From Selaginella tamariscina (Eukaryota > Streptophyta > Lycopodiopsida > Selaginellales > Selaginellaceae), in NCBI GenBank assembly GCA_003024785.1, contig PUQB01000069.1, forward strand, positions 276,501 to 340,500: DNA of 64,000 nt, given 5' to 3'. The notes beneath the pieces were generated by a model, which made no database searches, was not told where the DNA came from, and was given only the letters and a program-made list of their open reading frames with translations. The translations under genes and the position numbers were made by a program. Positions 1 to 11,201 of the stretch are shown one piece after another; the first letter of the stretch is position 1, and each line of letters opens with the position of its first letter.

Positions 1-284
1 AAAGGAATTCGTGAACTTACAGGAGTGGAAAGAGCCTACGGATGTGCTGAGGAACTGACATGAGGTGAATCCTGTCGAGGAGGAGTCTTCAACACTGATA
101 CAGGAACATGCACAGTCAATTCTGTAGCTTGTACTGCCTCAAACACTAAGGACGTATCCTGCACGGTGGAAGGGACAAGATTGATCTTGGCTGCCAGAAA
201 AAAAAACGTGAGCGTCCTAGACCTCCAGTCGATCTAAGGATTTGCAACCACGAACCATGGCATGCCCAAAATGATGGGAATCAA

Positions 285-599
285 TCAAGTCTTGATCAAG
301 TTGAAGGAAATCGAACAGTTGAATGCGCCATGACTGCAAGAGAGAGGTGTGATAGCATGGGTAACTACGCCAGAAGAAATCAGACGACCATCAGCCACCT
401 CTACAAGAACTGCACGCTTCAACTTCACCACAGGAATGCCATGCTGAGTTGCAAAAGTTTCATCCATGAAGCATGCATTTGCACCAGTGTTTAACAGGGC
501 AAACTCCTTGAGCTGTCGATTATTGAGACGAATGTGTACAGGAAACTTGAGTGATGGAATGGTATGAGAAGCACCAATGGAGCCTGCACCTACGTCCAA
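285..599 (-). pseudogene. Retropepsin-like fragment of the same Ty3 element
   Basis: Aspartic-protease segment read on the minus strand just after the gag knuckle. The active-site region reads LLNTGANACFMD, where a retropepsin normally has DTGA, so the catalytic aspartate is replaced by asparagine. A reading frame continues for only about 105 residues, and 1-284 has no long frame. The order gag then protease fits a Ty3 polyprotein whose pol lies outside the window. Probably inactive. Confidence 0.65.
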
Positions 600-1588
600 C
601 TTCGCAGCTCTTAAACAAAGTGGACATTGAAGGTTTTCAATTGAACTTCAGCTTCAACTTCACGCATCTTGAACTTTCTGGCTTTAATAGGACATTCTAC
701 CACCTTGTGTCCTGCTTTACCACAATACAAGCATAGGTTCTCACTGTGGCAACATTGCTTCTCAGTAGCGGAAAGTGAGCCACGCTTGGATTTCTCAACC
801 TCCATAGGAACTACTCCTGAAGGTGTTGCAGGAACATGTACCACAACTGCAGGATTGGCTTGCAGGAACTGCTGATGGGATCTTTCCTGACGATGTTCGA
901 ACAAACGGTTGTTGCAGCGAACGGCCTGTTGCATGATCTCCACTAATGTTTGGGCATCCAGTAACGTAAGGAGAAGGTCCTTCACGTCATCCTTCAACCC
1001 AAAATGGAAGTGTTCGATCAATGCAGTCTCGTCCCATGGAATGTTCGTGCAAAGTTGCTGAAATTCGGATGCATAGACGAAAGCTGGGCGGGATCCTTGT
1101 GTGAGCTTTCGTAACTTCGTGCATGCAGAACAGTACTTATCGGGATTTCCAAAGCAGGCTTCAAAGGCAGCCACGAAACCTTCAAAGTTTTTCATCAATG
1201 GGTCGTCACGCTCCAGCAAGGGGGCAACCCAAGCTCGTGGAAATCCATTTAATAAGGATGCCAAAAGGCCAACCTTTTGTGCATCAGTCGAGTAGCGGCA
1301 TGGTTGCATGCGAATCAAGAGCCGGATCTGATTCAGGAAACCTTAGAAATCGGCACAATTGCCACTGAACTTTTTCGGCATACTGATCTTCGGCTCCGAA
1401 GAAGAGTTCAGTGGAGAGGAAACCACAAATGCTTGAGAGAGAGCCTGCGCAACAGCCTTGGAGGATGCATTAGTAGCTGCATGCGCTACATTGGTGGAAC
1501 TTTGTAGATCTGTGACCACTTGGCACAAAGTGGCCAGCTCATGAAGCAACATTTGGTGCTCGCATTGAAAGTGCTCAAAATCGGCCAT
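600..1588 (-). pseudogene. Ty3/gypsy gag fragment
   Basis: Capsid/nucleocapsid region of a Ty3/gypsy-type LTR retrotransposon read on the minus strand. The putative start is at 1588. A short N-terminal block (1588-1343) is followed in another frame by the retrotrans_gag core (1318-about 800) and a CCHC zinc knuckle (CLYCGKAGHKVVEC) near 740-700. The change of frame around 1330 shows it is broken. It lies directly upstream of the protease fragment in the same orientation, so both belong to one element that leaves the window at its left edge. It is not the same family as the chromodomain elements further right, whose knuckle reads differently. Confidence 0.8.
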
Positions 1589-2004
1589 GATTTATGAAAG
1601 AAAAAAGAAGAGGAAAACGAAGGAGAAAAAACCAAGGAAAAAAAGTAACTGGGAATCGGAGAGCTATGAAAGGAGTTACTATCAAACTATCAAGCCACAA
1701 TCCAAGAACAAGGAAGTGAGCAAGATTCCGAGAACAAGGAAGCTTGACTCAGGAGCAGGACAAGGAGCAGGATAGGGAGCAAAACAGGAATTAGGAACCA
1801 GGAACAAGATAAGAGCAAGGGCAATGAACAAGAACAAGGAACAAGAATGATTGTAGAATGACTGGTGTTGATAGTAATTGATTGTATAACAATTAGGTTA
1901 AAGCTTTTATGCTCACAACTCCAAGAGCTAATCTGGTCATGAGCCTGATCTAATATGCTTAAAGATGATAAAACATATGAGTGTAAGCTTGCCTTCCTCT
2001 TTTT
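1589..2004. other. Untranslated stretch, A/G-rich
   Basis: No coding frame of note. The first 230 bases are strongly purine-rich on the plus strand (repeated GGAACAAG-like words). They lie upstream of the gag start at 1588 on the minus strand, so they may be the decayed leader of that element. No convincing LTR end or primer-binding site was found. Confidence 0.4.
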
Positions 2005-2012
2005 TGTATAAG

Positions 2013-2098
2013 ATATATCCTGTAGGCATATCCTGTAGGAATATCCCGTAGGTATATCCTGTAAGCATATCCTGTATCCCGTATTCTATATCTGGAAT
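2013..2098. repeat. Minisatellite of about 14-bp units
   Basis: Tandem imperfect units of the form ATATCCTGTAGG(C/A)AT repeat about six times (ATATCCTGTAGGCAT, ATCCTGTAGGAAT, ATCCCGTAGGTAT, ATCCTGTAAGCAT and so on). The array abuts the downstream end of the reverse-transcriptase relic. Its origin is unknown. Confidence 0.75.
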
Positions 2099-2099
2099 C

Positions 2100-2798
2100 C
2101 TGCATCTTGTATCAGGTAGTGACAATAGTTAAGATAAGTGATATCCTTGAATCCAAATACACACTTAGACCACTTCAACTTCAAACCAACTTCTCGCAAC
2201 CGATTTAAAACCTTACGTACATCATAAACATGCTCTTTCCACGTTCCTTCTGAATGGATCAAAACATTATTGAAAGTTGGCAATCACCTTTAGCATACCA
2301 CAAAAAACCTTGGAAAGTCATTGGAGCATGCTCAAATCGAAAGGCATCACCAAGAATTCATATAAGTTAAATAGTGTCCAAAAAGTAATATTGGGAATGT
2401 TCATATCAACCATTGAGATTTACCTCGAGATAAGATCTAACTTAGTGAACCAACGGGTCTACCCTAGTCGATCCAAAAGGTGGTAAACATTGGAATAGTC
2501 ACATCATTTAATGGGTCAATATTGAATTCTCCCATTCAGCTTCAAGATGAGGTTTGCACGTCCAAAGACTTCGAAACTTCTAAATAACACCCTTTTCAAA
2601 CATCTTTTTAACATTTGTCCACAAGATCTTGAACTTCTTCAGTGATCAATGTTGAATAAGTACCTTGATCGGCCTAGCATCCCTAATTAGAATAGGGTAA
2701 TGTGTTGCAATCTTGGCTTTATATGACAAGTCAAAGTTAAAAAGATTATTTTCATGTTTGAGTTGATCAATGCTTATATTACGATGATCATTTGAGGA
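2100..2798 (-). pseudogene. Old Ty3/gypsy reverse-transcriptase relic
   Basis: The minus strand encodes scattered RT pieces with many stops. The clearest piece (2283-2086) contains the typical sequence after the YxDD box: NVLIHSEGTWKEHVYDV, then a block ending KCVFGFKDITYL. Upstream pieces at 2800-2300 still match the RT fingers and palm in three frames (for example FEHAPMTFQ). The unbroken relation ends at 2798, where LTR C begins, so C inserted into this relic. It is much older than the elements to its right. Confidence 0.6.
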
Positions 2799-3222
2799 TG
2801 TTAGGATCGTAATTAGTCACATAGAAGATTCCTAGTTATATTTATTTCATGGGCGCATATAATGGGAAAAACATCAAAAAAGTATATATTGTGGAAAATG
2901 AGAGTCTGATGGAAATATAAAAGTACAAGTCACTATCGTAATATGAATGATTCACTATTGCAATACGATGTTTGAAACGGAGTATGGCATATCATGATAA
3001 GGATAAGGACTTACAGTAACTAAATGGATAAGGCTAAGAGGAAATTACAATAACTATTAGTACGGGACCAAGAGTACAAGTATAAATATACTAGACTAGG
3101 ATTAGGAAAGCATCCTGAGTATAATGTAATTTTGTACTATGTGCCGTGTACGGACATAATATAAGTTTCTTTTCACTCTCAATACAACTTTTTCTTGCTT
3201 GTCTTTCTACTTTGATGTACAC
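2799..3222 (-). mobile_element. LTR C, left part (interrupted solo-LTR-like sequence)
   Basis: Begins TGTTAGGA and is a diverged reverse-complement match to the solo LTR at 7125-7727 (shared blocks include CACAATATATATTG-like, TACGGGACC, the TATAAATA box region and CTCAATAC). It stops exactly where element A begins. The rest of the same LTR resumes at 21628 after A. C is therefore older than A and was split by it. No internal domain of the C element was found next to it, so it looks like a solo LTR. Confidence 0.75.
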
Positions 3223-4054
3223 TGTCAGAGTTTTTATCTGGTGCCACAAAAGCTGCTTGCCATGTGCCAACCTTGGAATCCCCTCTCTAGAAACCCCCAA
3301 AATCTGGTAAAGTAACATGTATTAGGAACCCAACCCTTAGGAACTTAAGCCACTAGCTAACCAAGTCCACAAACGAGGCTCACCTTGTGAATCAGGATAC
3401 GCAAACGAGCCAAGTTATAGGTGTCGTTCCTAGCTTGGCGTGGCTGAGGCGGCTGGAGCAAGGCCTTAAACACTAGTTCTGTGGAACATGGATTCGAGCA
3501 ACGCCTTTGAGTTTGCGAGCAGGTTCGGCCCAAGGAATTTGACAAAGGTGGGACGTACCCTTGTCGTGTGGAAATTTGGGCGGCACAACAGAGAGTTGTG
3601 CCTTGACAATGCAAGCTTAGCTTGCACCAATGGAGGTTAACAAGCTCTCTTTTGAACCCATGAAGCCTCACTACAATATTCTACCTTATTTATGAGTAAG
3701 TGGGCTGGCACGGAAATGCTAGCCTTTAGAGAAAAGAGATGCCTAACCTAACCCTAAACCTAACCCCTAGGGGGGGCGTGGGGTTAGGTCAACCCTAGGG
3801 GTGTCCCTAACCCTTATTTTTACAAACTATACTTTGCAAAAAACCCTAACTTGGAACGTCAAAACGGGGAAGAGTTTTCTGAATGAAAGTGCTAGCTTTG
3901 CCTAGAGTTTCTTGTAAATACCTAACGACACTCAGCCGGACCATCACTAAATACCCAAGTGCACTATACAGGTCTATTTCTACATCTAGGGTTCATTACA
4001 TAATCTAGTAGGTAACAACAATCAAACCCCAAAATAAAGGGTCGAGTCATGACA
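3223..4054 (-). mobile_element. 3' LTR of element A (minus-strand Ty3 chromovirus)
   Basis: The plus strand begins TGTCAGAG and ends about GACA. It is the diverged reverse complement of the B LTRs. It contains the common CCTAACCCTAAACCTAACCCCTAGG block and is followed by the complement of the polypurine tract (CACTCCCCGCCTTT, 4055 onward). Because A reads on the minus strand, this is its 3' LTR. Relative to B it has small deletions near 4045. Confidence 0.85.
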
Positions 4055-4429
4055 CACTCCCCGCCTTTAAAAATGTTAACGTCCTCGTTGACGTCTAACT
4101 CCAAGACTAGACTAGGTTAGGAAAATTAACTAAAAACTAACGCTAATCACTCTATGCGGAATTAACAAAAAGTTCACAAGTTTTATTACCTTCCTTACAT
4201 TACGCAAAGTCAAATACTTCAGAACTGTCGTTCACTAAGCGACAACTCAACTGTCGGAGGTACCATCGACGACAAGAAGTCATTTGGAGACCTTTTACAC
4301 GTCTGCAAAGTCTATCACACGACACAAACAATAAGTTACTTAATCTCTTTAAGTTAACTAGAATTTTATTGGAGGCCTCTAGTTAATATTGTCTATCAGC
4401 CCTTAGGTTTAAAAGAAATAAACCTTTAT
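4055..4429 (-). other. 3' untranslated region of element A
   Basis: Matches the segment between the chromodomain stop and the 3' LTR of element B (about 19602-19973) in reverse complement. It includes the polypurine tract next to the LTR. No coding content. Confidence 0.7.
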
Positions 4430-7120
4430 TTCTTAATCAGCTTGAGATCTTGCCTCAAACTCAGTCAGCAAATCCATAGCGTTCTACAGATTCTTTAATG
4501 GTTCTCATGTCGATTCGCATGCCAAATAACCCTTCCATTTGATGAGATACTCAAACTTACGTTTTCGCGGTCCATAAACCTTCCTTTTGCTCAATATGGA
4601 TTCAACTTCGTACTCTTCTCTTCACGAACTAACTCAAGAAGCGACATAAGTTTTCATATCTCTGCGGATGTTTCCCATCTTGGTGGAATGGTTCGAGTAA
4701 ATTGACATGAAACACATTGTGTATTATTCCCAACTCCGGAGGAAGATCTAAACCATAAGCCACTTTCCCTACTCGCTTCACCACCTTGTATGGACCTATG
4801 TAGTGCGATAGAAACTTCTTCGAAAGAGTCGTTGGAACCTTCAAGTTTCTGGTACTCAACAATATCATATCCCCAACCTGATACTCTACATCCCATCGAT
4901 GCTTATTGTACTACTGACAATACCTTTCTTGTGCTATAGCCATCTCTTGACGAGTAGCTTCCCATGTTCGATACAACTGTCTAGTGAACTCTGCTACAGA
5001 GGGAACTCGATTGACATCATCTTTTGGTAACATCATACTTTGAGGAATACCACCCTTATTCCCAGTTAACACTTCCATCGGACTACACCCGATCGTAGTG
5101 TCTGTCGAATTATTGTAACATATCTCAGCCATATCCAAGTGTTCAGCCCAATCAAGTTGATCACCTTGAACATAGCATCTGAGATAGTCCTCGACTTGTC
5201 AATTCACCCTCTTCGTTTAACCATCAGTTTGCGGATGGTAGGCTGTACTGAACTTCAGTATCGTACCAAACTGCTTAAACAACGTTCTCCAAAACTTGCC
5301 CGTAAATCGAGGATCCCGATCTGAGATCATCGTTTCTGGTAGCCCGCATACTCTTATGATTTCGTGGAAGAATAACTTTGCTGCTTGAATTGCACTCACT
5401 ATCTCTATAGTTGGAATGAAATGAACAACCTTTGAAAACTGATCGACTACCACCATGAGCGTGTTAAAACCACAAGATTTTAGCAATCCCATGATAAAGT
5501 CCAAAGTAACACTTTGAAATGGCCGCTTCGGAATTGGTACACACTAAACTTCCCAGCTCATTTTTGCGATCGATTCTTTACTTGTTGACATGTTGGGCAT
5601 GTTTTAACATATTTGGCAACATCGTCTATCATTCCCGGCCAATAGAATCCATATTACAACAAAGCCAACATCTTATGCCTTCCACCATGTCCTACCAAAG
5701 GAACGTCGTGATGCTCTCTTAAAGCCTCTCCCTCCATGTCCTTTCTAGAACATAGAGTCTCTTTTCTTTATAGTAAAGAACTCCATCCCATACAGCAAAG
5801 TGCGCCCGTTTGAGTTCATCTATTCAACTTTTTATTCCTGCTAGAACATTACCATCCTTTCATAATTGATGAACTTATTTCCTCTTTGCTACCAGGCTCA
5901 AAGCCTCCTTAGCAAACTCGTCCTAAGGATACACCGTCACAAATTCATTCACCAAAGTTGACACGGGTGCTGACATAATCCGAAGATGGCCCTTCCTACT
6001 GAGTGCATCAGCTACCACATTGTCCTTTCCTGCTCTATGTTTGATTTCAGGCTGAAATCATGCCAACTTCTGTTGCCATCTAGCATACTTCGGCGATAGC
6101 TTCGGCTGCGTTTCAAAATACCTTAGAGTTACACTATCTGTCCAAACCACAGTGCCATGACTTGGAAGATAATGACGCCAATACTCCAAGGAAGCAAACA
6201 ATAGCATACATCTTCTTTTCGTGAGTAGGCCATTGAGTTTGTGCGGCATCTAACTTCTTCGAGAAAAAGGACACTAGATGTCCTTTCTGTTGCAATACAC
6301 CACCAATTGCAAAGTCGAAAGCGTCACATTCTACTTCAAAGGGATCTTCAAAGATGGGCAATTGCAAAACTGGCTCAGAAGAGATAGCCTCTTTGAGTTT
6401 GACGAACGCACGTTGGCACTCTAGAGTCCAATGCCGTGAAATGTTTTTTGTAAGATCTGTCAATGGGGCCGCTATTTCTGAGTAACCATTTATGAATCTT
6501 CGGTAATACCCTGTCAGATCAAGAAATGATCTAACTTCATGCACGTCTTTAAATAGCTTGAATGGATGACTTGTAAGCTATGGATGACTTTAAAAGACGT
6601 ACATGAAGTTACAATTGGTGGATTGCAACTTTGTAATAGCTTGAATTTTCTTTGGATCCATGGCAACCTCCCCACCTGAGATCAAGTGTTCCAAGAAATC
6701 TATCTTAGTTTGACCAAATGCGCACTTGCTTTCTTTAGCATACAACTGGTTCTCTCTCAACCTCTGAAAAACTTTTTCTAAGTGTTCCACATGTTCTCAA
6801 TTGTCGAACTGAAAATCAGAATGTCATCAATATACACCACTACGAACTTGTCTAGATAGTCCTTAAACACATCATCCATCATTGTGCAAAAAATTACTGG
6901 AGCATTGCACAACCCGAATGGCAAGACTTAGAAACTCAAATGATCCATAACGTGTTCGAAAAGCAGTCTTCTCAATGTCATTCTCTGCTACCCGAATTTG
7001 ATGGTACCCCAATCTCAAGTCTATTCTTGAAAAATACTTTGCTTTCGATAGCCTATCAAATAAGTCGTCCACTCATGGAAGAGGATACTTATTTTTGATA
7101 GTTATCGCGTTCAGCGCTCA
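4430..7120 (-). pseudogene. Element A pol: RT, RNase H, integrase, chromodomain (decayed)
   Basis: Minus-strand reading, in order: the RT palm and thumb (about 7120-6590, with [14 protein letters not shown]), RNase H (about 6544-6000, [19 protein letters not shown] and [12 protein letters not shown]), the integrase HHCC and DDE core (about 5750-4911, MDFIMGLLKSCGFN, FSTAYHPQTDG, DMAEICYNNS), the integrase C-terminal part (4868-4629, SHYIGPYKVVKRVGKVAYGL) and a broken chromodomain (about 4620-4440). Frames are interrupted repeatedly by stops and indels. Aligned to element B it shows many transitions, so A is clearly older than B. The reading continues upstream beyond the solo-LTR insertion at 7125. 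Confidence 0.88.
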
Positions 7121-7124
7121 ATAG

Positions 7125-7727
7125 TGTTAACTTGTAAAATCCTACCCTCCGTACATAGGTAGGATTGCCGTCAATAAACCCATATTAAGGGTCTACCGGA
7201 ATAAGATAGAGACGTAATTAGACATCAGAAAGTCAGGAAAATGGTAAGGATGGCAAGGTGTATAGTAGGTAGCAATACTATGGATCCCGTCATAGTACTG
7301 GAAAGAAGATCATACTACATAACAGAAATACAAGTAAGAGATAGACGTATTGAGAGAGAAAGGAAACTTATATTATGTTCGCGCACGGCACATGGTACAA
7401 ATAACAGTATACTCAGGATGCCCTTCTAGTCCTAATCTGGTCTATTTATACCCGTACTCTAGGTCCCGTACTAGCAGTTACCACAACTGCCTCCTAACCT
7501 TATCCATTCAGTTACTGTAACTCCTTATCCTTATCCAAAAATGCCGTACTCCGCTGGTATCGTATTGCGGTGATGACCCGTATTGCGGTATTGCATCAGT
7601 AACTCGTACTCTGATATATCCTTCTCACTCTCGATTTTCCACAATATATATTGTTTTTGATATTTTCCCATTATATTGCCCATGAAATAACAAGAAATTC
7701 TATTCATGTCTAACTATGCTCCTAACA
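7125..7727 (+). mobile_element. Solo LTR of family C inserted in element A
   Basis: A 603-bp sequence starting TGTTAACTTG and ending GCTCCTAACA interrupts A's reverse transcriptase. The flanks read ATAG (7121-7124) and ATAG (7728-7731), and B shows the uninterrupted sequence at the homologous place, so the boundaries are secure. A 4-bp duplication is visible; it could be 5 bp with one changed base. The sequence has a promoter-like TATTTATA and no internal genes. It belongs to the same family as the interrupted LTR C that hosts element A. Confidence 0.85.
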
Positions 7728-7731
7728 ATAG

Positions 7732-7895
7732 TTCACACACATTCACATTGTACCATCCTTTTTTATTACAAACAAGATCGGTGCACCATACGGTGATCGA
7801 CTAGGTCGAATGTGTCCTCGACCAACTAATTCTGTCTATTATCTCTTCAATTCAATTAGATCTTGAGGATTCAACCGATATGGGGGCTCTTGCTG
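7732..7895 (-). pseudogene. Element A pol, RT N-terminal segment
   Basis: Reverse complement of B's segment at about 16826-16970. It corresponds to the RT fingers (the B version reads [20 protein letters not shown]). It lies between the solo LTR and the DNA transposon. The last three bases (CTG) are the left copy of that transposon's target duplication. Confidence 0.85.
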
Positions 7896-8943
7896 CACCG
7901 GAAAATGTAAAATAAACAAAGCAAAAAAACTATGCCTAATTTTATAAATACTAGGGTAAAATTTTTTTGACTAACATACTAGGGGAAGTACTAAGGGTCC
8001 AAGAACAAGGGTTGGTTTTTGGGTTTGTAACATGTATAAAATTATGTTATAATTAATTAAAATACAGTGAAAAAATATTTTATTTACTTTCTTATTTAGA
8101 TTATGTTTTTATTTCACCATGGCATATGTAGTTTGATAGTAAGTTATACTCTGTAACTAAATTAAAAATAATTTTTTACTTTGTAAATAAGGATAAAAGA
8201 AAAGATTTATTTAGTTAATATATCATAATAAAATTTATTTTAGTTTTGAATTATATCAAGAATGCACACCTATATATTATATTATACACACACACATACA
8301 TCCTCCATGCAAACTCAATAATTATGGCTTAACAAAAGATATTTCATTTTGAATTACATAATGTTTAACTTATGTGATATGTGTGTGTGAGAGAGAGAGA
8401 GACAAAAGAGGAGAGATGCATTATAAATTCTGCGATATATTGAAATGGTGTGCCTATGAATGTTTAATTCTGTATATGTGGATGTGTGTGTGTGTCTGTG
8501 GATGTTTATATGATGTGCGCATGTTGGTTTTTTATCTCTGAGTTTATAATGTGATTTAGTGGTTTAATATTTTAATTAAAAATTTGTGACTATGTGCATG
8601 GACACTAGCATGTGTTGAAGGTAAACACGTGTGTGTATATATACAAGCATGTGTGCATGCATAAATTCATCTCTCTTTGTCCCTTTCTACACATATATAA
8701 ATAATGTCTGTAAGATGTATAGACTCACATATTTAAATTATAATAGATATTTATGAAACTCTTAGTATATATATACATTATACAGTTATTGTTCTTCGCT
8801 ACTTATTTATAAAATATTACATGTAATACACGTAAGCTAACCTAAACAGGGGATCCTAAAATATGCTTTAGGGTTCTTTCTGTGAAGCGGCGGAGCGTGC
8901 TCCGCAGATCCGGCGGTATGGGTTTAGCTCTCCAAGATCAGGA

Positions 8944-9282
8944 ATGTCGACCGCTATTCAGGTATCCCAGTTCATAGGCACAAATCTGTCCCAGAGTCAG
9001 GGGATTTTGGGCTTTCCGAGGAAGTTCCATTCACACTCCGGGCTCAATGTGGCAATGCCAACAAGGATAAGCTGTGCAATGGGTGGTCCAAGGTCCATGG
9101 ACAGGCCCCGGAGAAGACCCAATTTCGATCGTCCCAGTGGGGAGAAACCGACCCCTCCCCCACCTCCGCCTCCGGAGCCACTCACTGGAGCGGTCAAGTA
9201 CAAGCTGTCCGAGTCCAGCACTCTTGTTATCTGGAAAGGGGATATAGGGCTCTGGTTCATCGATGGACAAACAGATGCAGTC
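8944..9282 (+). pseudogene. Captured first exon of a macro-domain (ADP-ribose-binding) gene
   Basis: The frame starts at 8944 with a serine/basic N-terminus resembling an organelle transit peptide, followed by a proline run (PPPPPPP) and then LSESSTLVIWKGDI and DGQTDAVV. The last two blocks match from memory the first strand and the start of the plant macro-domain (Appr-1''-p processing) fold, where the next residues are normally NAAN and a glycine-rich loop. The exon stops at a good donor (GTAAGT at 9283) right at that point. I found no exon with the NAAN or GGGG loop downstream, so the ADP-ribose pocket is missing. Most likely a captured gene fragment, not a working gene. Confidence 0.6.
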
Positions 9283-11186
9283 GTAAGTTTTTTGTTCTTC
9301 ACACACACACCCACACACACTGTATGTATGGACAGTTCAGACAGTTATAATTCCTGTCTATACATATAAGCAAATTATCATCTAAGTCTATATATGCATT
9401 TATACACGCAGACACAGACAGACATACACGTTTATAAGTCTAAAAAATTAGATTTGTGTGTGTGTCTATATATATTATAAAATGCTTGTCGGATCAGTGC
9501 TTTAGTCAGGTTGCATTCATGTATTTTTTCTTATTTAGCTTCCTAAGCTCGTACGGTATATATGCATTCTGTGTGCATGCGTGTGTATTTCGAATTTCGT
9601 ATGTGTTTAAGAAATTTGTATGTGTGTATGTTGTGAAGATTGCTAAATTATTATACAGCAGATTCCTTTGCACTACCTTGCTATCCCCAAGCTTCAAATC
9701 ACACTGCTTTCTCTCTCTGATCTATACATATACAGATACATTGTGTTCTCTGCATTGTGAGATAAGCTGTTGTATATTTAAGTATGCAAAATAAGTGTGT
9801 GTGTGTGATATTAATATTTTGCAGATTCCTCTGGATTATCTCGCTACAAGGCATCTGAACTTTTTCGGTATGAAGAATCACTCAAATGCAATATATATAA
9901 ATATACATTGTGTTGTGAGCGTGCATTGTGTGTATGATGTGGACGTGATAGAATTTCGTGTGTTTAGGACATAAAGTATATATATAATATGATTTTTTTT
10001 TGCTACCTTATTGAAGCCTCTTTCTGTTGTCATATATGCATATACATTGTGTTTGTGTGTGTATGTGATGCGTCAAAGATTAACATAATATGAATTTTTG
10101 TGCGTGCGTGCATGTGATAAATAAATATTCTGCTTTAAGTTATTTTTTTCGTTACAAGGAGCATTTGAGCTTCTATCTGTGTGTCTCTGTGCGTGTGTAT
10201 GTGTTGACTTTCGTTTATAAAGACAGAACTGGGTTCACATAAATATAAATTAGAACGTGTTTGTGTCTGTATGTGGGATGTGTTGCTAAATTGATATTGT
10301 GCAGATTCCTCTCCATTTCAAGATTGGGATGTGCTTTTACATATCCAGACTGCTAAATTGATATTGTTCAGATTCTTCTCCATTTCAAGCTTTTTCCGGT
10401 AAGCCGGCTTTATCTTTTTCCCATCGGATCATTGTGCGTGCGTGCTTGTTTGTATATATATAGAGAGAATACTTATAGTATAAATTATTATATACGTTTC
10501 ATTAATGTTAGGTTGTTCCTAGGGATAGGTACACGGGCTTGCTCCTGCCGGTGAGCGTATTTTGACATTGAATTAGGTAATAACAAAGCCCAATAGAGCC
10601 CTAAAGGATAATTTCAATCCAAGTGTTGCATATACATACTTAAGAATAAATACATAATGAATAAGAAATGCAATACTTACACATAGGCTTTGGTTAACAT
10701 CTTCTCGGATGATGTTTCACTTACTGCAATAATATTATAATAGCATATCTATTAACTGGTGAATCCTGGTTACATTAGTTTCTTTTCTTGCAGAGGCCTC
10801 GTTGATGCAGAACCTCACGCATGAAGAAACGCTTCCCGAAAGGTGGACTGTGTGAGAGAGAGAGAGGGGATTCACAGAGAGATCACCAGAAATCAATAAT
10901 GTTTATTATTTTTAATTTAATTAATGAAAGTTAAAAGAGTTTTAATTAAGTACAATTAAAATCAATAAATAAATTTAAAATTAAATAAAATAAATTATAT
11001 AAAAACAAACAAAAATTATTACTGTATAAACAAGGGTAAAAACAAAATAATATTATAAGGTATATTAACTATGTAAAAAAACAAACCAATGTTCGACCCC
11101 TAATATGTTAACTGCTTTTTACAAAAATAAAGGCTTGTTTTCTAGAGATGTTTTTTACCCTAAAAATGATAAAAACTAGGGGTTTG
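9283..11186 (+). other. Intron-like filler with repeated pseudo-exons
   Basis: AT-rich with GT-repeat runs. At least four acceptor-like places share the word CAGATTCCT or CAGATTCTT (near 9651, 9824, 10304, 10367), often preceded by GCTAAATT(G/A)ATAT. Each is followed by 20-50 bases resembling ATCTCGCTACAAGG or CTCCATTTCAAG, as if one short exon with its acceptor had been duplicated. A final acceptor at 10796 is followed by a 59-base frame ending in TGA (about 10797-10855, residues EASLMQNLTHEETLPERWTV). None could be assigned to a known protein. Confidence 0.4.
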
Positions 11187-11201
11187 CATTTTCCGGTGCT
11201 G

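Larger units (their letters stand above)
7896..11198. mobile_element. 3.3-kb TIR DNA transposon carrying a host gene exon
   Basis: A 3303-bp insertion in element A with perfect 12-bp terminal inverted repeats (CACCGGAAAATG at 7896-7907, its complement at 11187-11198) and a 3-bp target duplication CTG (7893-7895, 11199-11201). B shows the empty site. Further subterminal similarity exists (AGGGTAAAA and TAACATA(C/T)TAGGGG on both sides). A start in CAC and a 3-bp duplication suggest the CACTA (EnSpm/CMC) superfamily, though the terminus is not the canonical CACTA. No transposase is encoded, so it is non-autonomous. It carries an exon of a macro-domain gene and exon-like fragments, which makes it a Pack-type element. 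Confidence 0.85.

Noticed and set aside
3357-3671. 104-aa antisense frame in the LTR of element A, and equivalents in the other LTR copies (14035-14449, 20417-20822, 20812-21180)
   Set aside because: Located wholly within LTRs with no known domain; frames are not kept between copies.
8997-9320. Antisense frames rich in glycine over the macro-domain exon
   Set aside because: They are the complement of the proline codons of the captured exon; no known domain.
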